Assembly: GCA_028278335.1 (NCBI GenBank)
Contig: JANQEN010000118.1
Coordinates: forward strand, 1-58,608
Reading direction: 5' to 3'
Source: Chitinivibrionales bacterium
GTDB lineage: Bacteria > Fibrobacterota > Chitinivibrionia > Chitinivibrionales > JANQEN01
DNA length: 58,608 nt
Shown one piece after another: positions 10,101 to 17,613 of this stretch. The notes beneath the pieces were generated by a model. It made no database searches. It was given only the letters and a program-made list of their open reading frames with translations, and was not told the origin of the DNA. Made by a program: the position numbers and the translations under genes. Within the stretch, counting starts at the first letter, position 1. Each line of letters starts with the position of its first letter.

Positions 10101-11376
10101 GGCTGATAAATGTAATGTTGCCTTTGGCATCCAAAGAACAGATAATATCACTCACATTCTCAACAAGGTTTCGATATTTCTCTTCTGATTCTTGAAGCTC
10201 CTTCCTGGTCTGTTTCTTTTCGGTAATATCCTGGATGGTTCCATAAACGGCAATCACCGTTCCTTGTCCATCATATTCCTTTTTGCCAACGTGCTCTAAA
10301 AACTTTATCTCTCCCGAAGGAAGTACAATTCGGTATTCATAGGAAAGATCATCAACGGGTTGATGTAACTGAATCTCAGCTTGTTTTTGGACATGGCCAA
10401 TATCATCAGGATGAACATAGTTCCAGAACTCTTCAAAACTGGGCTCTTTCTTTTCTACATTCCTACCAAAAATCCGAAAAACCTCTTCTGACCATTCAAC
10501 CTTCATCTCCGGTAGAGAGACACGCCAATTACCAATCTTTCCGATTTGTTGGGACTCTTTTAATTTTGCAACAGTCTCTTTAAGGGCCTGCTCCCATTGG
10601 ATCTTTTCTGTTCTATCCACCGCCACATGGATGATACTGTTTATTTCTCCCTTGTCGTCAACTATGGGGTACACCGTTGACTCAAGCATCTTGCCGTTGC
10701 AGGTTACATACTTGGTTGTCCGTTTTTTAGACTGAATCATAGATTCACAGGGGCAACCATCAACAGGCACTTCTAAGCCATGAATTAATTCATAACATTT
10801 TCTACCTATAATTTCATACTTCTTGAGGTTCAAAAAGGAACAGAGAGCCTTATTGCATTGTGCGACGGTTAAATCGGGGGTCATCATCCATACCGGATCC
10901 GAGATTCCATCAAAGGTCATCTGCCACTGTAGTTCAGCTTCCTCTAAGGCCTTTGTTGTTTCTACTAAAGTGAACTCTTTATCACACTCCTCATAGACTC
11001 GCTTAATAATCGTGCCAATTGTTTTATTAAAGTTTTTATCTTTTTGAATATAATCTTTAACCCCTATTTTCATTAAGTCAACAATAATCTTTTCATCCCC
11101 ATAACTGGTCATAATAAGTATGGGTAACCGTTTGTTCCTCTCTAAGACCGTTTTAATGACCATTTCTGGCGTTATATCGGTAAGCATGCAATCTAAAAGA
11201 AGAATGACGTTTGCTCGATACTCCAAGACCTTTTCAATAGCCTCTTTTCCATTAAAGGCTTGGATCACAGCATATCCCAGCCGTGTGAGGATTTTTGTTA
11301 TCATATGATTAAAGCTGCTATTATTCTCAGCAACAATAATAGGAATAGATTGATTTTCAGGAATCTTTTGTGTCAT
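7108..11376 (-). CDS. Giant hybrid sensor kinase: REC-PAS(x7)-HisKA-HATPase-REC
   Basis: This 1422-residue cytoplasmic protein starts with a receiver-like domain (residues 1-120, likely acceptor Asp62; the usual acidic pair is replaced by Glu-Asn). About seven PAS domains follow (roughly 145-255, 276-390, 400-515, 520-645, 655-775, 780-900, 905-1025). The first carries a CPCE cysteine motif and the second looks like a PAS_3 fold. Next come a HisKA helix with GGIAHDFNNILGG, an HATPase_c domain with DTGTGM and GTGLGLA boxes, and a C-terminal receiver with IIDDE and DLVMPEISG. The AHDFNN form of the H-box is typical of NtrB-like hybrid kinases. No membrane segment is visible, so inputs must be cytoplasmic ligands, redox state or partner proteins. 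It is the largest protein of the signalling block. Confidence 0.92.
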   Translation of the reverse strand: MTQKIPENQSIPIIVAENNSSFNHMITKILTRLGYAVIQAFNGKEAIEKVLEYRANVILLLDCMLTDITPEMVIKTVLERNKRLPILIMTSYGDEKIIVDLMKIGVKDYIQKDKNFNKTIGTIIKRVYEECDKEFTLVETTKALEEAELQWQMTFDGISDPVWMMTPDLTVAQCNKALCSFLNLKKYEIIGRKCYELIHGLEVPVDGCPCESMIQSKKRTTKYVTCNGKMLESTVYPIVDDKGEINSIIHVAVDRTEKIQWEQALKETVAKLKESQQIGKIGNWRVSLPEMKVEWSEEVFRIFGRNVEKKEPSFEEFWNYVHPDDIGHVQKQAEIQLHQPVDDLSYEYRIVLPSGEIKFLEHVGKKEYDGQGTVIAVYGTIQDITEKKQTRKELQESEEKYRNLVENVSDIICSLDAKGNITFISHNVEQMFGYTAEELLGSSYNCLVHEDDKERIVNEFAELLTGAGVHGEYRLCTKDNKVLWIRTSSKVVRDKNDTVIEIHTILTDITELKKSQEKLYESEKRFRQLAENMPGVIYQYVLDPKTGKDRFTYVSPGVKHIYAIEPEELVKDSNNAWNLIHEEDLGKLRASIIEAAQGMVNWCHEWRIKTSRNTIKWVRGEARPEMQKDGTIIWDGIFIDITQLKEMELKLQREHDRAQQYLDIAGVMFVALDVTGRVILANKKAAEIIKSKEHTIIGKNWFDTFIPKEIRKNVKKVFDQIIKGDVEPVEYYENPILRYDGEERLIAWHNAIIRDAQGEVIGVISSGEDVTERKKAESELRSTKEFTERALNAQKDTFFVFDPKTGEAIRWNRAFTEVSGYSDQEIAKLKAPDTYYRKEELNQAAESISEVLEKGYTKVILNLICKDGTEVPTEYYASLLKGQNGNPKYIISIGRDISERLLSETIIAESEERFRQFFNNAPEYCFMISTDRKILNVNRTALEIFGYTKEDLVGQPILKLIKKEWHKPVKEYFQEWLKTGKIINKELEVVTQKGAVRKVLLSATAVKDKKGKIIHSVSIQKDITDYEQTVRDKEALQEQLHQSQKMESIGQLAGGIAHDFNNILGGIMGYAEVLDMKESANPTVVKYSEKIKRSALNASELVRKLLTFARRAVTEMKPIDLHESLNQAVSMLEHTLDRKIAIQTEFKATKSTIEGDQSQIDNMFLNIAINARDAMPKGGTLTISSESIDFSIDTKLPNLPADVSITKGEYICVSVKDTGTGMSEKTISKIFDPFFTTKEIGKGTGLGLASVFGSIKQHNGFVGVESEQKKGTTFSLYFPLLSETELSQEKQTEEPTEAVLKGTGSLLIIDDESAICEALSDFLIYSGYSVTAFQDGNKGLEFYRQHFKEVDTIILDLVMPEISGTKCFEELRNINPEAKVIVVSGYFEDDKLPPQIKDEAMAFVQKPYRINELLKVLSEITA

Positions 11377-11492
11377 GTGACGATTCTAACTGTATTGGGT
11401 GAGTGTTTGTATACTGAGTAGACATGCCATCTGTCCGATTAGTTTGATGTGTTTGATGTTAAGAATTTTACTGCTTTCCCTTATGAAATAAC

Positions 11493-12359
11493 CTAGTCGT
11501 ATATCCCCCATTCCATTGCCAAGGTCTTTACCTCCCGTTCTACTTCTAAAAAAATCTCTTCAAGCTTTTTCGGATCAACCAATTCACCGGTATCTTTCAT
11601 ACGGGGTGTGGGAGAATTAAAGTTTTCGATATAATTTCCAACTCGTATCTTGACTGAGAGGATATTTGCTGCAGAAATAACGCGAACCAAGTCTTTAGAT
11701 TCTTCTCGGGGGCATTGCTCTGGCTCATGGTGATACTGAATTACATCAACGATGTTTTCACCTAATCCCCACTTTTTGGCAATGTAAGCGCCAACATCAC
11801 AGTGACACATGCCTCCCAAAACTGTTTTCTCTGCATCGCAATACTCTTTTGCGTCCTGTTTATAATCCAAAAGCTTGGCAAATTCTGGATGCATAAATTG
11901 ATCAATAATTAAAATGCCAATATCATGGACGAGCCCTGCCAAGAAGTAGTCCTCATCATTTTCATACTTGAGTTCCTGAGCTAACAGTTTTGCTCCTAAG
12001 GCACAACCAATGGAATGGAGCCAAAATTGCCGACGATCAAAGGAGAAGGTGTCCAGGGAATCCTGAAAAACGCGAATAATTGATAAACCGGTTACAATAT
12101 TTTTTATTACGTTTAATCCTAACACAACAATAGCTTGAAGTAAAGACTTGAACTTATTTGGGTAGCCATAAAAGGCTGAATTGGCTAGTTTTAAAACCTG
12201 TGTGGCAATGGCTTGATCCCGTGCAACAACCACGGCAATAGATGCCATATTGACCTTTGGTTGATTCATTAAATGTTGTAATTGCCTAGCCACAATAGAA
12301 AGCGTTGGTAAGTTTTCTATTTTATCAAGCTTTTCACAAATCCGTTTTTTTGCGGGCAT
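11493..12359 (-). CDS. HDOD domain protein (second copy)
   Basis: This 288-residue single HDOD-domain protein resembles the product of 3046-3909 along its whole length: both share the IENLPTLP…ARQL start, the FYGxxNK/R segment, the DREKFWLHS/DRRQFWLHS helix, HDIGILI and the YHH motif near the C-terminus. It is the first gene of the minus-strand signalling block in the direction of transcription. It is followed after 116 nt by the giant hybrid kinase, so an independent promoter for that kinase is possible. HDOD proteins are known as adaptors for two-component outputs. Having two of them around kinases and receivers that lack output domains suggests they carry the output, which is inference. 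Confidence 0.88.
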   Translation of the reverse strand: MPAKKRICEKLDKIENLPTLSIVARQLQHLMNQPKVNMASIAVVVARDQAIATQVLKLANSAFYGYPNKFKSLLQAIVVLGLNVIKNIVTGLSIIRVFQDSLDTFSFDRRQFWLHSIGCALGAKLLAQELKYENDEDYFLAGLVHDIGILIIDQFMHPEFAKLLDYKQDAKEYCDAEKTVLGGMCHCDVGAYIAKKWGLGENIVDVIQYHHEPEQCPREESKDLVRVISAANILSVKIRVGNYIENFNSPTPRMKDTGELVDPKKLEEIFLEVEREVKTLAMEWGIYD

Positions 12360-12533
12360 ATCTATCTACACGTATTTATAGAATTAGGTTTATATAGGTT
12401 TATAATATATGGAAATTGTAGCATTTTATGAGGTTGATGTCAAACTATTTATAATTCAATACAATTACTATCTTAATTAAAATCATAGCAATAAGGAGGA
12501 TGGCTCTTATCCCTATCAGAAGAATCTGGCATT

Positions 12534-14498
12534 CTATCTTTTTAAAAGAAATCCCTGGGTGATTTGCTTGGAATCAGTTTTCAGAGAAAGCACATAGAAC
12601 CCAGAACCCACAGCTTTGTTTTTAAAATTTACTCGATGGTTTCCCTGAGGTAAATCCGTAAGGCTCTTCTGAAAAACTGTACGCCCTTTACTATTATAGA
12701 GTGCAACAGAAACATCAGCTTTTACCGGAAGAAAGAAATGTATGGTACGATTGTATGGAACAACAGATAGAGTGAGGGAGTTGTTCACAAAGGTCGTGAC
12801 CTTTTCATGGATTGGTGTGGTCTGTGTTTCGTACCAATTGGGATCATATCGATTAAGCCAAGAAACAATAGAGTCGTCAAGGGTTGATTGTGATAATCCG
12901 TTAAAAGAAAAATCGCACTCATAATCAGGTGAAAGCGATACAATCGATAAGGGTAACTGGGTTAGTTGATTCTCTTGAAGATAAAGCCCCTTTAGTTTTT
13001 CCATTTTCCCAAAATCATCGGGTAATGTTTGTAAAGCATTATTATTTATATAGAGCCACTGCAACGAAGAAAGTCCCCCTAACTCTTCAGGGAGTGTGGT
13101 TAGACTGTTATGACTTAGTTTTACCATAAAAAGATTCTCGCAGGCACCAAGTTCCTGGGGTACAGTGTTTAGTTTGTTATGTCTAAAGTCACACCACTCT
13201 AAAGAAGTAATGTGACCAATCTCCTTTGGTATTGTAGCGATATGGTTAAAAGCTAGATTGATTCCTTTACAAGAAGAGAGGCCACCTAAGGAGGGAGGGA
13301 TTGTCTCTAAGGCATTATGATTCAGTAAGAGCTGCTCTAAATTTTTCATTGACCCAATCTCTTCCGGGATTGTTCTCAATCTATTGGCGCTGATATCTAA
13401 AGTCTTTAATTCTCTCAAGTTACTGATACCTTTGGGAATCACGGTTAAACTGTTCTTATGTAAGGTTATTGTCTCTAATTTTGCTAGGGTGCCAATTGTT
13501 TTAGGAAGTGTGGTGAGTCTGTTGCCATGAAGTTCAAGCTTTACAAGATTAGATAATTGAGAGATTTCATGGGGAATTGTCTTTAGTAAATTATCTGAGA
13601 GGGATAACCGCTTTAATTTTTGTAGCAGGCCGATCTCAGCAGGAACCACAGAAAGCTTATTAAAGGCGATACTGACATTTTCTAAACTGGTAAGGTTTCC
13701 TATTGAATGTGGCACTTCAGACAGATTGTTCTCTGCTACAGAGAGGTTTTTTAGAGTAACTAAATTACCAATAGTATTTGGAATAGCATTCAATTTGTTA
13801 CCATAAAGATACAATGAATCTAAGAGTGTAACATTCCCTAATTCTTGTGGTAACGCCACTAAATTGTTAAAGGCGAGATCAAGAATACGCAATCCAGAAA
13901 TAGTAAAGAATTGTTCTGGCACTGCTTTTAATAGGTTATTTGCCAAGTAGACATTTTCCAAACTATAGCAATTTCCAATTTCCTTAGGGAGCGCCTCTAT
14001 CCTATTATAATTCAGATTTAGGTTGTGTAATTTAGTAAGATTGCCAATCTCTTTGGGCACACCTTTTAAATGATTTTGATTGGCAATGAGATGAACCAGC
14101 TTTCTAAGATTTCCAATTGATGAGGGTAACTCCCGGAGTTTATTAACGTGAAGCAATAGTCCCTCTAATTTTGTGCATGCACCAATCTCTTGGGGAAGTA
14201 TGGTAAGACTATTTTCTCCTAAATCAAGAAAGATTAGCTCTGTAAGAGCCCCAATATCTTTGGGCAGTACCGTCATTGGATAGGGTATGGTACCGTGCCA
14301 TTGATTTACATTAAGCACCAAAACGTCAATTCTGCCATTGGTTTGTTCTGTTACCCAATCCACCTCTATTTGATATAAATCATTCGCATCAAGTATGGCT
14401 CGAACTGCTAAAGAATCAGTGGAGTAATTTTGCGCAATTACCCAACAGGGCAACAATATAGCTGTAAATGTATAAACAATCTTTCTTAATGCACGCAT
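12534..14498 (-). CDS. Secreted leucine-rich-repeat protein with C-terminal sorting-like domain
   Basis: This 654-residue protein has a signal peptide (about residues 1-22), a short N-terminal cap containing DSLAVRAILDAN, 19 consecutive 23-residue leucine-rich repeats of the L-x2-L-x3-N-x-L-x2-(I/L)P-x2-(I/L)G type, a cap with DPNWYETQT, and a C-terminal ~75-residue beta domain ending in FYVLSLKT…FLLKR. The tail matches the general form of type IX secretion type A sorting domains. The repeat class resembles bacterial/plant-like small LRRs that mediate protein binding. The start at 14498 has GAGGGA about 6 nt upstream. A paralogue with the same two caps but different C-terminal domains is at 54597-57749. 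It is transcribed divergently from the GH26 gene. Confidence 0.88.
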   Translation of the reverse strand: MRALRKIVYTFTAILLPCWVIAQNYSTDSLAVRAILDANDLYQIEVDWVTEQTNGRIDVLVLNVNQWHGTIPYPMTVLPKDIGALTELIFLDLGENSLTILPQEIGACTKLEGLLLHVNKLRELPSSIGNLRKLVHLIANQNHLKGVPKEIGNLTKLHNLNLNYNRIEALPKEIGNCYSLENVYLANNLLKAVPEQFFTISGLRILDLAFNNLVALPQELGNVTLLDSLYLYGNKLNAIPNTIGNLVTLKNLSVAENNLSEVPHSIGNLTSLENVSIAFNKLSVVPAEIGLLQKLKRLSLSDNLLKTIPHEISQLSNLVKLELHGNRLTTLPKTIGTLAKLETITLHKNSLTVIPKGISNLRELKTLDISANRLRTIPEEIGSMKNLEQLLLNHNALETIPPSLGGLSSCKGINLAFNHIATIPKEIGHITSLEWCDFRHNKLNTVPQELGACENLFMVKLSHNSLTTLPEELGGLSSLQWLYINNNALQTLPDDFGKMEKLKGLYLQENQLTQLPLSIVSLSPDYECDFSFNGLSQSTLDDSIVSWLNRYDPNWYETQTTPIHEKVTTFVNNSLTLSVVPYNRTIHFFLPVKADVSVALYNSKGRTVFQKSLTDLPQGNHRVNFKNKAVGSGFYVLSLKTDSKQITQGFLLKR

Positions 14499-15099
14499 TA
14501 TAGTCCCTCGAAAAAATGTCAGAATATAAAAACAAATATCCAGTACTGTTTATTTACAGCAAATGATATTCCAGAATAATCAATTGGGATTTTTGGATTT
14601 AGAAATAGAAGATGTTATTCAATTTTGATATACAAATAGCACGATATGTTTAATTTGAACAAAAATGTTTAAATTGCTTCACATATGTCACAAGTAAAAC
14701 ATTTCAATAAATGCTCAAATCACATAAGATTTGTTTAATTCTAGACAACACTGTCTTTTTAGTAGTATTTTTTTAGTATACATGTAGATTAATGCGTTAA
14801 AAAGTAGGGAAAAATAACTTCAAGAAATTATGTGATTTTGAGCTAAAAGCGTAATATATCTCAAAAACAAGACAAATTAATATATTAATATATCATTTCA
14901 ATAAATTTAATATATATATCTGTGTTGATTTCAAATTTGTTTGGGGTTATCTTTTTTACTGGATGTTAGATTAGCATTATAATATAGAATAACACTCCCA
15001 AAAAAATTGATTGGCAGGGTATTAAAGATTCCAGAAGAATTTCTTATTCGATACTAATTATTATTATTAACTTTAATTTATATGACACAAGGAGTAACA
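14499..15099. other. Divergent AT-rich intergenic region with spaced inverted repeat
   Basis: These 600 bp separate the divergently transcribed LRR gene (minus) and GH26 gene (plus), so promoters for both should lie here. The region is extremely AT-rich, with runs of TATATAT around 14880-14920. A spaced inverted repeat is visible: GCTCAAATCACATAA at 14713-14727 and its near-complement TTATGTGATTTTGAGC at 14828-14843. I see no convincing -35/-10 pair and no open reading frame. Confidence 0.5.
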
Positions 15100-17298
15100 A
15101 TGAACAGGCAAAAACCACGTTTCTCAAAGATGTCCTCTATTGCCGCAGGGATTGCATTTTTTGCTATCCTTTTTGGTTGTTTTGTAACAGCCTCAGCTCA
15201 AAATCGTTTTACCCCACCTCCCGGTCGTGTCCTTATGATGATTGGACAAGATTGTGATGCTATTGGTGGGCTAGACAATTACAAAAATGGTTATGTAGAA
15301 GGTGTCGTAGGAACTGACAAATCTATCTTTCCTGCTGGTGTTGCAAACTATACGAGTTTATGGAATCTTTCCGGTGTTTGGGAACCCGCTGATTACGGTG
15401 CAGGCCCAATGTTTGCCGACGTTTTTACCATGGACCAGGATTTTAAAAACACCGCCATCGTAATAGGATTGGATCTTGTTGGACAGCTTGATGGTATCCT
15501 TGATGGAAGACTTTTGCAGAACATGAAATCATTGGCCGGTTGGATGAAGAAAAACGGCAACAGACCCTTTTTCATTAGACCCGGTTATGAATTTAATCGC
15601 GGTGGTAATAACTATGATGCTGGAAAATTTAAGAGTGCCTGGAAGAGAATGCATGAGGTCTTTAAGCAAGAGGGTGTTACCAACTGTGCCTTTGTATGGC
15701 AGGGTTGTGATAAGGCAGATCAATGGTTAGATATAAATCTATTTTATCCTGGTGACCAATATGTTGACTGGTGTGGGTTCTCCTATTTTACACAGGTCCA
15801 TGGTGGTAAAGGCGATGACACCATGATTGAATTTGCCAGACAACACAAGAAACCCTGTATGATTGCCGAAGCAACACCAAGAGAACGTAGAATGGACGAT
15901 CCAGAGTTTACCGCCCAACAGCAATGGGATGGTTGGCATGCCATGGTTATGAAAAAAATTGCCGATAATAAAGATGTTATTCAGGCAATTGTGTATATCA
16001 ATCAAGATTGGCGCAAACAGAGTCTTTGGAACAACACCATTTTCGGTACAACTGACTCTCGTATTCAAATCAATTCTGATCTCAAGGCTATTTGGATTAA
16101 TGAGATCAAGAAACCCATGTGGATGCACGCCAGTGCGGGTCTTTTTGACACCTTGCGTAATCCTGGTAATCGCGTTGTTGCAGAGTTTGCTGCAGTTCAT
16201 CAACGCTGTTTTTTAGGTCAAAAGCTCACCTTTGAAAATAAGTCCATGGGAAAAGTCCAATCCTGGACATGGAACTTTGGTGCTGATGCACAACCCGCTA
16301 CAGCTACTGGAAAAGGTCCTCATACTGTAGAATACAAAAAAGCTGGCAAGAAAACTGTTTCCCTCACTGTTAAGGGCCCAGAGAATGAACATAAGGAAGA
16401 GAAAAAAGAATTTGTTCTTATTGAAGATGTACCGACCAACTCTGTTGTCATGTGGGAACCTTTTAAAACTGAAAATGCCATAAAGTTTACCAGTGATAAA
16501 TATTTGGATTCCAGTGCCTGGGTTAGTAGCTTTGATCAAGCTGGTTACCTTTCTGTAAACTGTGCTGATGGTCATGATGAATGGGAAGGTTTTCACTATA
16601 AGGTCAACCGTGCAGGTGTAGAACATCCTGCCAACTTCAATCATTCTATGGTAAAGCCAGTTGTTACAGTTCGTGTTAAAAAGAAGCCCTTTAATCCTTC
16701 CATTAACCATTTGGCCCTGCTTCGTATTGATATGATAGACAAGGCTAACATTGCAACAGACTCTTTAATGCCTAACAAATTCCCATTGACCGAAGAATTT
16801 CAGGAATTCACCTTTGACTTCTCAGGGAAACTCGTTAATATTTATGGTTCTTCCTACGTAGGATTTGGCCCTCTGGATGAAAGAAACTTAATGGGTATCA
16901 AGTTCCAGGTTAATTCAGGTTGGTATAGTTATCCTGACACCATTAATGGGGTTGCCTATAACAACTTCTATCTTGGTGATGTTATCTTTGATTGGATTAA
17001 GCTTGGTGAAGGTGCTGTAGAGATTAACAAACCAGCAAAGATTACCAAAACCTCCGGTATGAATCTCTTTGTAAACAAGAGTAGCTCCATGCTTCGGGTC
17101 AACATGGCCCAACCTCTTGCCCATGCGACCGTATCGATTTATACGCTTTCTGGCCAGAAGGTACAAAGTATTGCCATTAATGACAAAGCTCAGAGCGTGA
17201 TTAATTGCTCGTTAAAGGGTTTGTCAAACGGTGTGTACCTCTGTAAAGTGAAAAATACACAATCATCGCTCAGTAGAAAGTTTGTGATTAAAAAATAA
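15100..17298 (+). CDS. Secreted GH26-type glycoside hydrolase with PKD and sorting-like domain
   Basis: This protein of 732 residues has a signal peptide ending near residue 34. The catalytic region (about 40-345) resembles glycoside hydrolase family 26 (beta-mannanase and related). The likely acid/base Glu164 sits in RPGYEFNRGG and the likely nucleophile Glu257 in MIAEAT. A PKD domain follows (about 370-445, SWTWNFG), then a beta-sandwich resembling a carbohydrate-binding module (about 450-645) and a C-terminal T9SS-like sorting domain ending in KFVIKK. I place the start at 15100 rather than at the in-frame ATG at 15082, because AAGGAG at 15089-15094 lies 5 nt upstream of it and inside the longer frame. 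The exact substrate (mannan, xylan or other beta-glycan) cannot be fixed by eye. A strong terminator follows at 17326. Confidence 0.82.
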   Translation: MNRQKPRFSKMSSIAAGIAFFAILFGCFVTASAQNRFTPPPGRVLMMIGQDCDAIGGLDNYKNGYVEGVVGTDKSIFPAGVANYTSLWNLSGVWEPADYGAGPMFADVFTMDQDFKNTAIVIGLDLVGQLDGILDGRLLQNMKSLAGWMKKNGNRPFFIRPGYEFNRGGNNYDAGKFKSAWKRMHEVFKQEGVTNCAFVWQGCDKADQWLDINLFYPGDQYVDWCGFSYFTQVHGGKGDDTMIEFARQHKKPCMIAEATPRERRMDDPEFTAQQQWDGWHAMVMKKIADNKDVIQAIVYINQDWRKQSLWNNTIFGTTDSRIQINSDLKAIWINEIKKPMWMHASAGLFDTLRNPGNRVVAEFAAVHQRCFLGQKLTFENKSMGKVQSWTWNFGADAQPATATGKGPHTVEYKKAGKKTVSLTVKGPENEHKEEKKEFVLIEDVPTNSVVMWEPFKTENAIKFTSDKYLDSSAWVSSFDQAGYLSVNCADGHDEWEGFHYKVNRAGVEHPANFNHSMVKPVVTVRVKKKPFNPSINHLALLRIDMIDKANIATDSLMPNKFPLTEEFQEFTFDFSGKLVNIYGSSYVGFGPLDERNLMGIKFQVNSGWYSYPDTINGVAYNNFYLGDVIFDWIKLGEGAVEINKPAKITKTSGMNLFVNKSSSMLRVNMAQPLAHATVSIYTLSGQKVQSIAINDKAQSVINCSLKGLSNGVYLCKVKNTQSSLSRKFVIKK

Positions 17299-17325
17299 CA
17301 AAGCGATACAATGTTTTGGATTCAT

Positions 17326-17355
17326 AAAGGCCCATTTTCACATGGGCCTTTTTTT
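17326..17355 (+). terminator. Rho-independent terminator after GH26 gene
   Basis: A perfect 10-bp stem (AAAGGCCCAT and ATGGGCCTTT) with a 6-nt loop is followed by a run of T. It lies 28 bp after the stop codon of the GH26 gene and is orientated to end its transcript. Confidence 0.92.
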
Positions 17356-17425
17356 GTGCATTCTATGCTAAAGGAGTCATCCTGTTATATATTAAAGAGT
17401 AGTAACTAGCAAAGAAACTATAAAT

Positions 17426-17588
17426 CCAGATTATGCAATAGGAATTAGCACAGAAATACAATCCTATGCTCATTAAGACTTTCAGGCTTTTCGGCCATAT
17501 CACCTTGTAGATATGCCCTTCAAAACCTTCAAGTCTTACTAAATTATAATCTTGCACTTCTGTATCTACTCCTACTGCATAATCTGGG
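17426..17588 (-). mobile_element. 163-bp palindromic MITE-like element, copy A
   Basis: On the minus strand this stretch starts CCCAGATTATGCAGTAGG and ends TCCTATTGCATAATCTGG, so the outer ~36 nt at each side are imperfect inverted repeats. A second stem lies inside (TAAGACTT pairing with AAGTCTTA, then GGTTTT with AAAAGCC). The whole element can fold into one long hairpin. An almost identical copy of exactly the same length is at 30726-30888, in opposite orientation, with about 16 differences and no indels by hand count. The short direct repeat ATAAATC is present at both borders (17420-17426 and 17589-17595), compatible with a target-site duplication. No transposase is encoded, so it would have to move in trans. 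Confidence 0.8.
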
Positions 17589-17613
17589 ATAAATCTATAC
17601 CTGGGGGGGATAG

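Noticed and set aside
15082..15099. Upstream ATG at 15082 as start of the GH26 gene
   Set aside because: The AAGGAG site lies inside this extension and is ideally placed for ATG 15100, which also gives the better signal peptide.
17363..17557. 64-codon minus-strand open frame as an independent gene
   Set aside because: It lies almost wholly in MITE copy A, lacks a ribosome-binding site and ends outside the element in unrelated sequence.
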